The position numbers and the translations under genes are program-made. From contig NZ_JAKMCP010000009.1 in NCBI RefSeq assembly GCF_022662105.1, positions 1 to 64,000 on the forward strand: a stretch of 64,000 nucleotides of DNA, written 5' to 3'. Positions 29,014 through 37,980 of this stretch are shown piece after piece (the first letter of the stretch is position 1; each line of letters begins with the position of its first letter). The DNA is from Aestuariivivens sediminis (lineage in GTDB: Bacteria > Bacteroidota > Bacteroidia > Flavobacteriales > Flavobacteriaceae). Below the pieces are notes generated by a model, which saw only the letters and a program-made list of their open reading frames with translations, was not told where the DNA came from and ran no database searches.

Positions 29014-29646
29014 TTAGGCATTCTTTCTTGCGGTCAAAATGGTGTGTAATTCGAATTCACTTTCCGATATGTTGTAGGCCACTTGGGAGGTTTTGATTTC
29101 GGAAAATTTCATCTGAACCAATGGTTTCATTAGGTCCTTTAATTGGTGATAATAAAAAAATACCCGACCGGAATGGCCTTCTTTAAAACCCGATTTATCA
29201 GGGTCACCTTCTACAAAACTTAAGTAGATTATGCCCCTTTCATTCAATAACTGGTAGGCATTGGAAATAAGATCTTTGCATTCCTTTAGTGATAAATAGG
29301 GTACACAAAACCCACCAATAATGGCATCAAACTTACTTTTAAGTCCCTTAATATTTGTAATATTCATTACCTGAAAATGAGCAGTTGGGTTATTCTTTCG
29401 GGCAAGCTCGATCATATCTGGGGCCATGTCAATGCCTAAAACTTTAAAGTCGGGTCTTTTCGATAATACATATTTTGAGATGTTTCCCGGACCACAGCCT
29501 ATATCCAGTATTGTCGCGTTGCGTTTCTCAAGGGCTTTACAAATTGCGTCGTAGGTATCATTATAGAGGTCAAAATCCATAAACTTGTTCTCGTAGATTT
29601 TGGCTATGGCATTCCAGGTCTGTAATGTTTCTTTATGTGTCGTCAT
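29014..29646 (-). CDS. Class I SAM-dependent methyltransferase
   Basis: The 210-residue protein has the Rossmann methyltransferase motifs: motif I ATILDIGCGPGNISKYVL, acidic residue motif KVLGIDMAPDMIELARKNN, and the post-II stretch FDAIIGGFCVPYLSL. The closest general match is the methyltransferase 25/11 group; the substrate cannot be deduced. It is transcribed alone. Confidence 0.85.
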   Translation of the reverse strand: MTTHKETLQTWNAIAKIYENKFMDFDLYNDTYDAICKALEKRNATILDIGCGPGNISKYVLSKRPDFKVLGIDMAPDMIELARKNNPTAHFQVMNITNIKGLKSKFDAIIGGFCVPYLSLKECKDLISNAYQLLNERGIIYLSFVEGDPDKSGFKEGHSGRVFFYYHQLKDLMKPLVQMKFSEIKTSQVAYNISESEFELHTILTARKNA

Positions 29647-29734
29647 AGTTGTGGATGGACGGACAATTTTAGATTTTGCAGAATAGTGAAACCTCAGAAT
29701 GCATTAAAAAATATAGGAAGGTCTCCTATGGTAT

Positions 29735-30511
29735 CTACAGCCGCTTACTTCTTCCACGACTAAGTACCTTATATTCTTCGTAGCATTCACTTATGGCATC
29801 GAGTATTTGTAAGTCGTTGGCCGATTGTATGAAGCCTTTGGAGTAATTGCACTGGCTTACGATTTCGTCCAGATCAACCCGATCTACCTGGAGTAAAACC
29901 GTTAACATTTCCCGGTCAAAGCGGGTGGCCAGCAAATTCCGAATTTCATCATCCTCCTTCATCTTTTTTAGCTTGCGCATCTCATTCGGTTTTTTTCCAA
30001 ACATGCGATGCAAGAAATCGGCCGGATTAAAAATGGACCCCAGAATTTTGTTTACACCCGTAGGTTTTCTGGCCTCATACCCTGTACTGGGCAAACCGGA
30101 AATACTGTATCGGTAATTTTCGTTTATGATAGGGACTTGTTTGATATCTACTTCCAGGTACCCCGTAAGTTTTAGTTGATTTACGACGACTTCCTCCAGA
30201 GCCAATGCCAATTCAGTCAGTTCAATTTTCGCATTTCCAAATTTCAACCAGTCGTTGGTCACCCGCACTTTTATGGATTTAAAACCCAAATAGGAAAAGT
30301 GCAGGGTATCGTTAACCTGAGCCACAATATCGAATTCACCATTAATATTGGACGATGTCCCAATAACCTGGTTTAAGTTTACGATATTGACATTTTCAAG
30401 TGGAACCCCATCGGCAGCATTGGTGACCACTCCAATTGCTTTACCCACTTCCTGAGCCATACTGAAGGCAGAAGCGATGCAAAAGGCAAAAAGAAGTAGG
30501 CGTTTTTTCAT
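29735..30511 (-). CDS. Carboxypeptidase-regulatory-like domain periplasmic protein
   Basis: The 258-residue product has a signal peptide (MKKRLLLFAFCIASAFSMAQ) and a carboxypeptidase-like regulatory domain (about 25-110; GVVTNAADGVPLENVNIVN…TLHFSYLGFKSIKVRV). A helical, basic C-terminal domain of unknown function follows (…GKKPNEMRKLKKMKEDDEIRNLLATRFDREML). There is no plug or barrel, so it is not a TonB receptor. Such proteins are common in Flavobacteriaceae and uncharacterised. Confidence 0.8.
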   Translation of the reverse strand: MKKRLLLFAFCIASAFSMAQEVGKAIGVVTNAADGVPLENVNIVNLNQVIGTSSNINGEFDIVAQVNDTLHFSYLGFKSIKVRVTNDWLKFGNAKIELTELALALEEVVVNQLKLTGYLEVDIKQVPIINENYRYSISGLPSTGYEARKPTGVNKILGSIFNPADFLHRMFGKKPNEMRKLKKMKEDDEIRNLLATRFDREMLTVLLQVDRVDLDEIVSQCNYSKGFIQSANDLQILDAISECYEEYKVLSRGRSKRL

Positions 30512-30612
30512 GGTTTAAGCTAAAACTGATATTCTGATATAAAAATACTAAAGAAAAAATTAGTAATCCCGTTGTGATTTTATTTTGACTTAAAATTAAC
30601 AAAAAAGTTTAA

Positions 30613-32373
30613 CTATCTGCGAGAACGCCTGGGTCTTGAAGCGGCGAAGTCATTCGATTTTGAACGTCTTGGTTTTGATTTTCCGGATGTCGATCTTCTT
30701 TCTGTTCTGTTTTTAGAATCATTTTGTTTGAAGTTTCTGTTACTTCCATTTCGTTTTCTGTCCCTTCTCTTACCGTTACCGCGGTTTTCAGACACTTCCA
30801 CGTTTACAAATCGACCATTGTATTTAAAGTCCGTAAAGAAATTTAAGACTTTATCCTTAACCGCATTTTCCGTATTGAAAAATGAAAAACTGTCTTTGGT
30901 CTCGACCTTAAAGACGTCTTCTTTACCAAGTTCCAAAATTTCCCTCAAGAAGTCTTTTAGGCTCATCCAATCGAAGCCGTCCTTTTTTCCGACATTGATA
31001 AAATATCGCGTGGAGTCGCCCCTGTCCTTATCATCACTACCGGAACTTTCTATGGTGTTCAAATCTGGTGTTTTTTGATAATAATTGTAAAAACGGGTGA
31101 ACTCTACGGAAAAGAATTTTTTAATCAATTCATCTTTAGTGGTGTCTGAAAAAAGTGTATTGATTTTTCCTAAATAATTATCTATATCGTGATTGACCTC
31201 GGTATTGTGGACTTTATTCGCCAGGGACATCAATTGCACTTCACAAATTTCCATGCCGTTTGGAATAGTTTTCCTCTCGAATTGCTTTTTAATAATGCGC
31301 TCAATGCTTTTGATTTTACGCACTTCACTTTTTGAAACGATGACCATGGACACCCCGGTTTTACCGGCACGCCCCGTACGCCCTGAACGATGGGTATAGG
31401 TCTCTATTTCATCAGGTAATTGGTAGTTAATCACATGGGTGATATCTTCAACGTCAATGCCACGAGCTGCCACATCGGTCGCTACCAGCATTTGAATCTG
31501 GTTATTTCGAAAGGCCTTCATTACCAGGTCACGTTGATTCTGACTTAAGTCACCATGCAGGGCTCCGGCATTGTATCCATCTTCTATTAATTTTTCTGCA
31601 ACCTTTTGGGTATCGCGTTTGGTCCTGCAGAATACGACAGAAAAGATATCCGGATTGGCATCGGCCAATCGTTTTAAGGTGAGATATCGATCCCGTGAAT
31701 TCACCAAATAATATTCGTGCGACACCTGATTGGTACTTTCATTTTTGTTGCCCACGGTAATTTCCTGTGGTTGGTGCATGAAATGCTTCGCAATGGAAGC
31801 CACCTCACTGGGCATGGTAGCCGAAAACAGCCAGGTATTTTTGTCTTTGGGGGTATGGGATAAAATATCTGTAATATCTTCCTTAAAGCCCATGTTTAAC
31901 ATTTCGTCGGCTTCGTCTAAAACACTGTATTCTATTTTAGATATATCCACCAAATTACGGCTAATCATATCTTTCATTCTACCGGGTGTAGCCACTATAA
32001 TTTGTGCCCCGCGTTTTACGTCACGAGCTTGTTCGGTAATGCTTGCACCACCATAAATTGCCACAACGTTCAATCCTTTACAATATTTACCGTAAAGCTT
32101 CATTTCATTGGTTATCTGTAAACAAAGTTCACGTGTAGGCGATAGGATAAGTCCCTGTGTGGTTCGGCTATCGACATTAATTTTTTGTAGCATGGGAAAA
32201 CCGAACGCAGCCGTTTTTCCGGTCCCTGTTTGGGCCAGGGCCACTAAATCGGTATCAGCGTGTAATAAAACGGGAATGGCTTTTTCCTGTACCTCACTCG
32301 GTGTAGAAAACCCTAAATCATTAATAGCTTGTAATAGGTCGTCATTGAGACCTAAGTTTTGGAAAGTACTCAT
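30613..32373 (-). CDS. deaD: DEAD-box ATP-dependent RNA helicase (DeaD/CsdA type)
   Basis: The 586-residue product has all helicase motifs: Q motif (GFSTPSEVQEKAIP), motif I AQTGTGKTAAFGF, motif II DEAD, motif III SAT, and motif VI HRSGRTGRAG. A DbpA-type RNA-binding domain follows (about 445-535; YFINVGKKDGFDWMSLKDFLREIL). The tail (535-586) is Arg/Lys/Ser-rich. It acts in ribosome assembly and mRNA unwinding, often in the cold. A -7 element at 32485-32492 implies a ~105-nt 5' UTR, which would suit post-transcriptional control. Confidence 0.93.
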   Translation of the reverse strand: MSTFQNLGLNDDLLQAINDLGFSTPSEVQEKAIPVLLHADTDLVALAQTGTGKTAAFGFPMLQKINVDSRTTQGLILSPTRELCLQITNEMKLYGKYCKGLNVVAIYGGASITEQARDVKRGAQIIVATPGRMKDMISRNLVDISKIEYSVLDEADEMLNMGFKEDITDILSHTPKDKNTWLFSATMPSEVASIAKHFMHQPQEITVGNKNESTNQVSHEYYLVNSRDRYLTLKRLADANPDIFSVVFCRTKRDTQKVAEKLIEDGYNAGALHGDLSQNQRDLVMKAFRNNQIQMLVATDVAARGIDVEDITHVINYQLPDEIETYTHRSGRTGRAGKTGVSMVIVSKSEVRKIKSIERIIKKQFERKTIPNGMEICEVQLMSLANKVHNTEVNHDIDNYLGKINTLFSDTTKDELIKKFFSVEFTRFYNYYQKTPDLNTIESSGSDDKDRGDSTRYFINVGKKDGFDWMSLKDFLREILELGKEDVFKVETKDSFSFFNTENAVKDKVLNFFTDFKYNGRFVNVEVSENRGNGKRRDRKRNGSNRNFKQNDSKNRTERRSTSGKSKPRRSKSNDFAASRPRRSRR

Positions 32374-32484
32374 TCTTTTGTATAAGTATTCGATTATGTT
32401 ATGTGGTGTTACATAAGAAGCGAATCGACATACTTAAACCTAAAACTTCCGGCAACACATCCTCACCCTGAGGAATTTAAGCGG

Positions 32485-32492
32485 CAAAGATA
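32485..32492 (-). promoter_or_regulatory. -7 element of the deaD-like gene
   Basis: TATCTTTG on the minus strand fits TAnnTTTG. The 5' UTR that follows contains a small CCTCA-GGG-TGAGG hairpin near 32461-32473. Confidence 0.5.
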
Positions 32493-32566
32493 CATTTTTA
32501 TTTGGATATAAGGTTCACGAACACGAATATTACATCCTATCTTAAGAATTCCCTATTCAACGGCTT

Positions 32567-33799
32567 TCAAGTCCTCAAATTTTTTATCCGTTGCAGCAAG
32601 GTTGGATGTGAATAGTGCATAAAAACATATGCCGGATGTGGGGTTAGATTGCTTAAGCTGTTTTTTGAAAGTTTTTTAAGAGCGCTAATTAAGGGTTCGG
32701 CTTTATAGGTTGTTTTAGCATAATTATCGGCCTCATATTCAAAGGCCCTGGACAACATATTCATCCCCAGGCCTGTGATTTCAGAAATGGGAGAATACAA
32801 AAGTGCAAAAGCAATCAATCCGATATGAAAACTAGCTGTTTTCACCCCCAGTGCATGGGATAACAAAGGATTTGAGATAAACAAAGACAGGATATATAAC
32901 ATGACACCTGTCAATAGGATGGAGGCAAAGAGGTTAAAAATAATGTGCCTCCTTTTATAATGACCTACCTCATGTGCCAAAACCGCAACAATTTCTTCAT
33001 CCTCCAAATCGTTAATCAGGGTATCAAATAAGGTCACTCTTTTTTCATTTCCAAATCCCGAAAAATAGGCATTGGCTTTAGTGCTGCGTTTAGAGCCGTC
33101 AATCACAAAAATCTTATCAAGCTTAAATCCAACGGTTTTGGCATAGGCTGAAATTTTATCCATCAAGGATCCTGCTTCTAAAGGGGTTTGCTTGTTGAAC
33201 AAGGGCACGATGAGTTTGGAGTAAAACATATTCATAAAAATGGTGAACAGTGCCACCAGGGCCCACGCATACAACCAAAAATTTGGTCCTGTAGCCTGAT
33301 AAGACCACAGTATGAGCGTTAAAAGACCACCACCAATAAGGGCCATCATGAACCAGCCTTTTATCTTGTCGAGAACGAATGTTTTTACAGTAGTTTTATT
33401 GAACCCAAATTTCTCCTCGATTACAAAAGTACTGTAATAGGAAAACGGCAAGGTTATTAGATCACTCCCCAACATGATGATACCGAAAAAAAGTAAAGCA
33501 ATGAGAATAGGATTATCCGTGATGCTTCTTGCTAAATTGTCGACTATCTCAAAGCCATCTAACCCAAGAAACCCCAGTGTTAGCAATAGGGAAAATGTAG
33601 AGGTGATAATACCGAACCTATAGTTTGTGGCTTTATACCGTTGCGATTTTTTGTATTCTTCCTGATCATAAACGTCATGTAACTCCTGGGGAAGGTCATC
33701 CTTATAATGTTTTGCGTTTAGGGCATCAATAATTTTATCGATTAAAAAATTGATAATCAATAATGCAATAATGATATAAAATAGCGTGTTTGCCGTCAT
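32567..33799 (-). CDS. M48-family membrane zinc metallopeptidase (Ste24-like)
   Basis: A 410-residue multi-pass membrane protein with the zinc motif H276-E277-V-G-H280 in LAHEVGHYKRRH and the downstream EYEAD glutamate (SRAFEYEADNYA). The layout, with about six transmembrane helices and an N-terminal helix pair before the catalytic loop, matches the CAAX-protease-like Ste24/M48A group. In bacteria it is thought to process or degrade membrane proteins. It is 94 bp downstream of the SpoU methyltransferase gene start region's end and may be transcribed alone. Confidence 0.92.
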   Translation of the reverse strand: MTANTLFYIIIALLIINFLIDKIIDALNAKHYKDDLPQELHDVYDQEEYKKSQRYKATNYRFGIITSTFSLLLTLGFLGLDGFEIVDNLARSITDNPILIALLFFGIIMLGSDLITLPFSYYSTFVIEEKFGFNKTTVKTFVLDKIKGWFMMALIGGGLLTLILWSYQATGPNFWLYAWALVALFTIFMNMFYSKLIVPLFNKQTPLEAGSLMDKISAYAKTVGFKLDKIFVIDGSKRSTKANAYFSGFGNEKRVTLFDTLINDLEDEEIVAVLAHEVGHYKRRHIIFNLFASILLTGVMLYILSLFISNPLLSHALGVKTASFHIGLIAFALLYSPISEITGLGMNMLSRAFEYEADNYAKTTYKAEPLISALKKLSKNSLSNLTPHPAYVFMHYSHPTLLQRIKNLRT

Positions 33800-33893
33800 A
33801 GGTTTAGTCTGATATCATGGTCGGGAGTACAGAGCCCCGGCAATCTTACAATGAGCCGCGATTACTTTGGTTATGCTTCCTTCACCTTGATAG

Positions 33894-34691
33894 TTATTCA
33901 AAATTCCGTTGTTTTTTGGCTTCAAAAATAAGAATTCCTGCGGCAACCGAAACATTTAAGGAATCAATTTCACCTTTCATGGGGATCATAATGTTTTGAA
34001 ATGAATTTTCAAGCCATTCATTACTTAATCCGGTTGCCTCGGTACCGACTACAATAGCAGTTGGTTTGGTATAATCCTGAGTGTGATAATGCACGGATTC
34101 TTGCAATGCTGCACAGTATATCACCATCTTCTTTGCTTTCAAGAAAGCAATGATTTCAGTAGTATTGCCAGTGGCAATTGCGTTGGTAAAAAGGCATCCC
34201 ACACTGGATCTGATTATGTTAGGGTTGTAGATATCGGTTCTTGGGTTGGCAATAATTACCGCATCCACGTTGGCCGCATCGGCAGTGCGTAACAGGGCAC
34301 CAATATTACCCGGTTTTTCCGGAGCTTCGGCGACTAAGATGATTGGGGCCTGATGTTGAAACCTTAATGTTGATAAGTTATGATTTTTAGCCTGGGCAAC
34401 AGCAAGTATGCCTTCAGTGGTATCACGATAGGCTAATTTTTGATAGACCTCTTTGGATATTGTAATAGCAGGGCTATGTTGGTTCATTAAAGCATCTAAT
34501 TGTTCAATAGGAAAAAGATCAGGGTAAACCAATACGTTTTCCAATTTGTAACCCCCTTTCAAGGCCAGTAGTATTTCACGTTTGCCTTCAATTAAAAATA
34601 AGCCACTTTTTTTACGTTCCCGGGATTTGTCTCTTAATTGCACCAAATGCTTGATATAGCTGTTTTGGATACTTGTAATTTCCTTAACCAT
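33894..34691 (-). CDS. SpoU-type RNA 2'-O-methyltransferase
   Basis: The 265-residue product has an N-terminal substrate-binding domain (ITSIQNSYIKHLVQLRDKSRERKKSGLFLIEG) and the SPOUT catalytic motifs: motif 1 KPGNIGALLRTADAANVDAVII, motif 2 AIVVGTEATGLSNEWLENSFQNIMIPM, motif 3 IDSLNVSVAAGILIFEA. It methylates rRNA or tRNA ribose; the target (for example 23S G2251-like or another site) cannot be settled from sequence. Confidence 0.9.
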   Translation of the reverse strand: MVKEITSIQNSYIKHLVQLRDKSRERKKSGLFLIEGKREILLALKGGYKLENVLVYPDLFPIEQLDALMNQHSPAITISKEVYQKLAYRDTTEGILAVAQAKNHNLSTLRFQHQAPIILVAEAPEKPGNIGALLRTADAANVDAVIIANPRTDIYNPNIIRSSVGCLFTNAIATGNTTEIIAFLKAKKMVIYCAALQESVHYHTQDYTKPTAIVVGTEATGLSNEWLENSFQNIMIPMKGEIDSLNVSVAAGILIFEAKKQRNFE

Positions 34692-34720
34692 AATGCATCT
34701 AAAGATAGGTTTTAAAAGTA

Positions 34721-35791
34721 TTACTGCATTTCATTAATTTCAAAATAGTTAACTAACAGGGCTACCACATAGCTATAGCTTTCCATACCTTTGTGTTGAT
34801 TGTTTGCCTTTAAAAAATTGCCGTAAAAGATTTTGAAGAAAGGTTCCAGAGGATTTTCATGTGCTTCCCAGAATTCCCTTGTTTCTTTATAATTTTTTAA
34901 GATGCCCTGGTTTACATCGGCGATCATATCCTCGAAAAGACATTCGTCCCGCATGTAAATTTCATTAAGGCAAAAGCGCAGGCCAAAGGCATAGCCACAA
35001 TATTTAAAATAGACATCATCATGATTTGAAGCAGCCATAAAACCAATAAAATTGGCTTCGTTTTCTGCTGCATAACCTAATTGATGCGCAATCTCATGAG
35101 TTGTTGTGGTTGGGAATTTAAAAATTGGGATGATGCCATCAACCTGAGATTCATTGGTGAAAGGATTCAAGTAACCACTAAAACCCATATACGTGAGGGG
35201 GTAACTATACAATGATTTTTTTATGCTGCTCGGGTAATATTCCAAATGTGGAAATAGCTTTTTTAAATTTTGATAACCCATGGGTGCTAGAGATATAACC
35301 TCACTTTTACTGTAGGGCAAATCAATTTTAAGCGTGTCGTTCTGAGTGATTTTTGAGTGCAGGTGGTTTGTTTTCTGAATGAGTTTCTCGGTAACCCGTA
35401 TGAGCTTCTCCTCGGTGTAATCCGCATTCAAATTTAAATTTTTGTGGAGTGGAAGCCGATAATAGTTGATACCCCATAATATATGAAAAGCAAAATAAAA
35501 AATGGAAACCGTGGCAAGTAGGTCGATTATCCAGTTTTTGGTGTCCTTTCGTAATCGACGACGATTTTTATAAAACCATCTTAAGGCATAAATGGTCATA
35601 CCGGTATAAATTACATCTCCAAAGGAAAAAGGCAACCAGCCCAAAATGTATCTAAAGCATGCTGATATAATGGGATAAATACCATTGCTGTAATAGTGCT
35701 CAACAAATTCAGGAAACCGGGACAATATTCTAACTAAAATATATTGTGGTATAAGCCCGAGGGCCATTAATAGTTTTGTGTTTTTCAGCAT
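34721..35791 (-). CDS. DUF3810 membrane protein with zincin-like HEIAHQ motif
   Basis: The 356-residue protein has two or three N-terminal transmembrane helices (ALGLIPQYILVRIL…, FGDVIYTGMTIYAL…, DLLATVSIFYFAFHIL) and a large external domain. It contains H232-E-I-A-H236 in THEIAHQLGYAAENEANFIGF, consistent with a gluzincin with the Glu in ENEANF. This is the DUF3810 family of Bacteroidetes; peptidase activity is inferred from the motif only. It is divergent from pepD. Confidence 0.85.
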   Translation of the reverse strand: MLKNTKLLMALGLIPQYILVRILSRFPEFVEHYYSNGIYPIISACFRYILGWLPFSFGDVIYTGMTIYALRWFYKNRRRLRKDTKNWIIDLLATVSIFYFAFHILWGINYYRLPLHKNLNLNADYTEEKLIRVTEKLIQKTNHLHSKITQNDTLKIDLPYSKSEVISLAPMGYQNLKKLFPHLEYYPSSIKKSLYSYPLTYMGFSGYLNPFTNESQVDGIIPIFKFPTTTTHEIAHQLGYAAENEANFIGFMAASNHDDVYFKYCGYAFGLRFCLNEIYMRDECLFEDMIADVNQGILKNYKETREFWEAHENPLEPFFKIFYGNFLKANNQHKGMESYSYVVALLVNYFEINEMQ

Positions 35792-35835
35792 AAATCAAAA
35801 ATAGGAAACAATTTATAATTCCTATAGAGAATATG

Positions 35836-35843
35836 TACCTTTG
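35836..35843 (+). promoter_or_regulatory. -7 element of pepD
   Basis: TACCTTTG fits TAnnTTTG and lies 22 bp before the ATG at 35865; it rules out the upstream TTG at 35841 as a start because that codon lies inside the promoter. Confidence 0.6.
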
Positions 35844-35864
35844 TACATTGTAAATACAAATAGG

Positions 35865-37334
35865 ATGAATTCAGAAATAAGATTACTGGAACCCAGAGCA
35901 CTTTGGAATAAATTCGCTGATTTAAATGCTGTACCGCGCCCTTCAAAAAAAGAAGATCGTGTTATTGCTTTTATGAAAACCTTTGGTGAAAAATTAGGAC
36001 TGGAGACCCTGGTGGATGAGGTTGGGAATGTCATTATTAAAAAACCTGCAACCCAGGGAATGGAAACCAAGACCACTGTTGTTATGCAATCGCATTTGGA
36101 TATGGTACACCAAAAAAACAATGATACCGTTTTTGATTTTGAATCTCAGGGCATTGACATGGTGGTACAGGGAGATTGGGTAAAAGCCAGGGGAACAACC
36201 TTAGGTGCGGACAACGGTATTGGTGTTGCTACTATTATGGCTGTTTTGGAGAGTAATGCCATACAACACCCTGCTATTGAAGCCTTGTTTACCATTGATG
36301 AAGAAACAGGTATGACCGGAGCCATGGGTTTAAAGGAAGGCTTACTTACAGGTGGGATTTTACTGAATTTGGATACTGAGGAAGATGATGAAATCGGTGT
36401 TGGCTGTGCTGGAGGAATAGATGTCACAGCGACAAAACCCTACGAGGAAGAGGATATTTCAAATAATAAGGTGGGGTATCAAATTAAGGTAAAAGGGTTG
36501 CAAGGGGGGCATTCGGGAATGCAAATTCATGAGGGGCTGGGAAATGCCAATAAGATTATGAATAGACTTTTATTTGAGGGTTATGACCATTTTGGATTGC
36601 GAATTTCAGAAATTAATGGCGGAGGTCTTCGAAATGCCATTCCCAGAGAAAGTGTTGCAATAGTAGTTATTGATGCCATTCATGACAATGCCTTTTTAGG
36701 GGAAATGGATTCGCGCACCAAAGCCATTAAAACGGAATTAAAAACTATGGAACCTGATTTAAACATAGAGGTAACCAGGTGCGATATGCCAAAAAGGATA
36801 ATGGCATTAGGCGTTCAAGAGGATTTGATCCGGGCGTTATATACGGCTTGGAATGGCGTTTATAGAATGAGTGCCGATATACCCAATCTTGTGGAAACCT
36901 CCAATAATATTGCAAAAGTTGAGGTTAAGGAGGGGCATATTCATATTGCCTGTTTAACCCGTTCTTCGGTTGAAAGCTCAAAAATGGATCTGGCCAATGC
37001 CCTTCGTGCTGCATTTGAGTTAATGGGCTGTGAGGTAAAATTTTCTGGTGATTATCCCGGGTGGCAACCTAATATGGATTCATCCATTTTGAAAGTGATG
37101 CGGAATCTTTATACCAATTTATATGGCGAAAAACCGCATGTGGCTGCCTGCCACGCCGGACTGGAATGTGGTATACTGGGACAGAATTACCCGGATATGG
37201 ATATGGTTAGTTTTGGACCGACAATTAGAGGGGCCCATTCACCAGATGAGCGTGTCCAAATCTCCTCAGTGCAAAAATATTGGACCTTTGTCTTGGAAAT
37301 TTTGAAGCATATTCCCGAGAAAGCACCCCATTAA
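35865..37334 (+). CDS. pepD: Aminoacyl-histidine dipeptidase (M20C)
   Basis: The 489-residue product has M20 metal ligands in order: QSHLDMVHQ, the dinuclear-bridging GADNGIGVATIMA, the catalytic EET in TIDEETGMTGA, LDTEEDDEIGVGCAGG, and the distal HxG region HAGLECGIL. It cleaves Xaa-His and other dipeptides in the cytoplasm, consistent with a peptide-consuming lifestyle. Start at 35865 (MNSEIRLLEP) is chosen from homologous N-termini and promoter position. Confidence 0.94.
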   Translation: MNSEIRLLEPRALWNKFADLNAVPRPSKKEDRVIAFMKTFGEKLGLETLVDEVGNVIIKKPATQGMETKTTVVMQSHLDMVHQKNNDTVFDFESQGIDMVVQGDWVKARGTTLGADNGIGVATIMAVLESNAIQHPAIEALFTIDEETGMTGAMGLKEGLLTGGILLNLDTEEDDEIGVGCAGGIDVTATKPYEEEDISNNKVGYQIKVKGLQGGHSGMQIHEGLGNANKIMNRLLFEGYDHFGLRISEINGGGLRNAIPRESVAIVVIDAIHDNAFLGEMDSRTKAIKTELKTMEPDLNIEVTRCDMPKRIMALGVQEDLIRALYTAWNGVYRMSADIPNLVETSNNIAKVEVKEGHIHIACLTRSSVESSKMDLANALRAAFELMGCEVKFSGDYPGWQPNMDSSILKVMRNLYTNLYGEKPHVAACHAGLECGILGQNYPDMDMVSFGPTIRGAHSPDERVQISSVQKYWTFVLEILKHIPEKAPH

Positions 37335-37355
37335 ATAACATTTTATCGAAATAAT

Positions 37356-37385
37356 TTGCTTTTAAACGATAAATTTGTATATTTG
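37356..37385 (+). promoter_or_regulatory. Consensus promoter with no ORF downstream
   Basis: TTG (37356-37358), exactly 19 bp, TATATTTG (37378-37385): a perfect fit to the Bacteroidetes consensus on the plus strand. Transcription would start near 37392, 22 bp after the pepD stop, and run toward the convergent yidD. Confidence 0.65.
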
Positions 37386-37391
37386 ATAAGC

Positions 37392-37540
37392 AATTAATGC
37401 CAAAAGCATTTTTTGAATGAAACATAAAGTAAGCACCCCAATCTGCCTCTAAAAAGAAACATTCGAATCATGCTTTTTCTTCGTTATATGTTACAATGTT
37501 ATCCTTGTGGATTCATGTAACAAATACAGCGGTCCTTTTT
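37392..37540 (+). ncRNA. Candidate small RNA between pepD and yidD
   Basis: No ORF above 11 codons follows the promoter (MPKAFFE and MKHKVSTPICL are the only ATG frames near the 5' end). A long interrupted hairpin occupies 37489-37522: TGTTACA pairs with TGTAACA, ATG with CAT, and ATCC with GGAT around a TTGT loop. A T-run follows 13 nt later. A weaker AATGC-CAAAA-GCATT hairpin with TTTT at ~37399-37413 could be an early attenuator. The 3' end is a guess. Confidence 0.4.
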
Positions 37541-37633
37541 TAAAACGGATTTTAGCTTTATTCTGTATTAAGCTGCCGGGGGCGCATTTGAAACATGGCC
37601 ATTTTTGGCGTAATGGCGCCATTCTTATGGCGA

Positions 37634-37855
37634 TTAAGGGACGGGATCATGGCCAGAACCTCCCCAGGGATGACAACTAATAATCCGTTTAAAAGCTAAC
37701 CACCCCCCCTTAAGCAATCCGTATTTTTCCAGTGCTTCTTTTGAATATTGCGAACATGTAGGGGTATATCTGCACGTTGAAGGCGTCATTGGGGATATTA
37801 GGGTTTGGTATATCCTGATTAAAAACAAAAACGGAGCAATTAGAAGTTTTTTCAT
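37634..37855 (-). CDS. yidD: Membrane protein insertion efficiency factor
   Basis: A 73-residue protein with the YidD pattern: an N-terminal amphipathic/hydrophobic segment ([22 protein letters not shown]), the motif [19 protein letters not shown], and a C-terminal [17 protein letters not shown]. YidD assists YidC-mediated insertion of membrane proteins. Length is normal. The usual rnpA/yidC neighbours are absent, as in many Bacteroidetes. Confidence 0.95.
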   Translation of the reverse strand: MKKLLIAPFLFLIRIYQTLISPMTPSTCRYTPTCSQYSKEALEKYGLLKGGWLAFKRIISCHPWGGSGHDPVP

Positions 37856-37980
37856 GTTATGTTATTCCACAAGAGTAGAAATCCTATTACATACAAGTGA
37901 TGTACTATTGCATTTCAACGAACCGGGGAATACGAAAGCATTGAATTGTAGCATAAGACATTTCCCGGTTTGGCGCCGAT

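Noticed and set aside
32408-32415. GTTACATA half-site upstream of the deaD-like gene
   Set aside because: No partner half-site 21 bp away on either side.
37487-37521. Another TATGTAAC-type operator pair
   Set aside because: Half-sites are imperfect (TATGTTAC, CATGTAAC) and 27 bp apart; they are explained better as arms of a hairpin.
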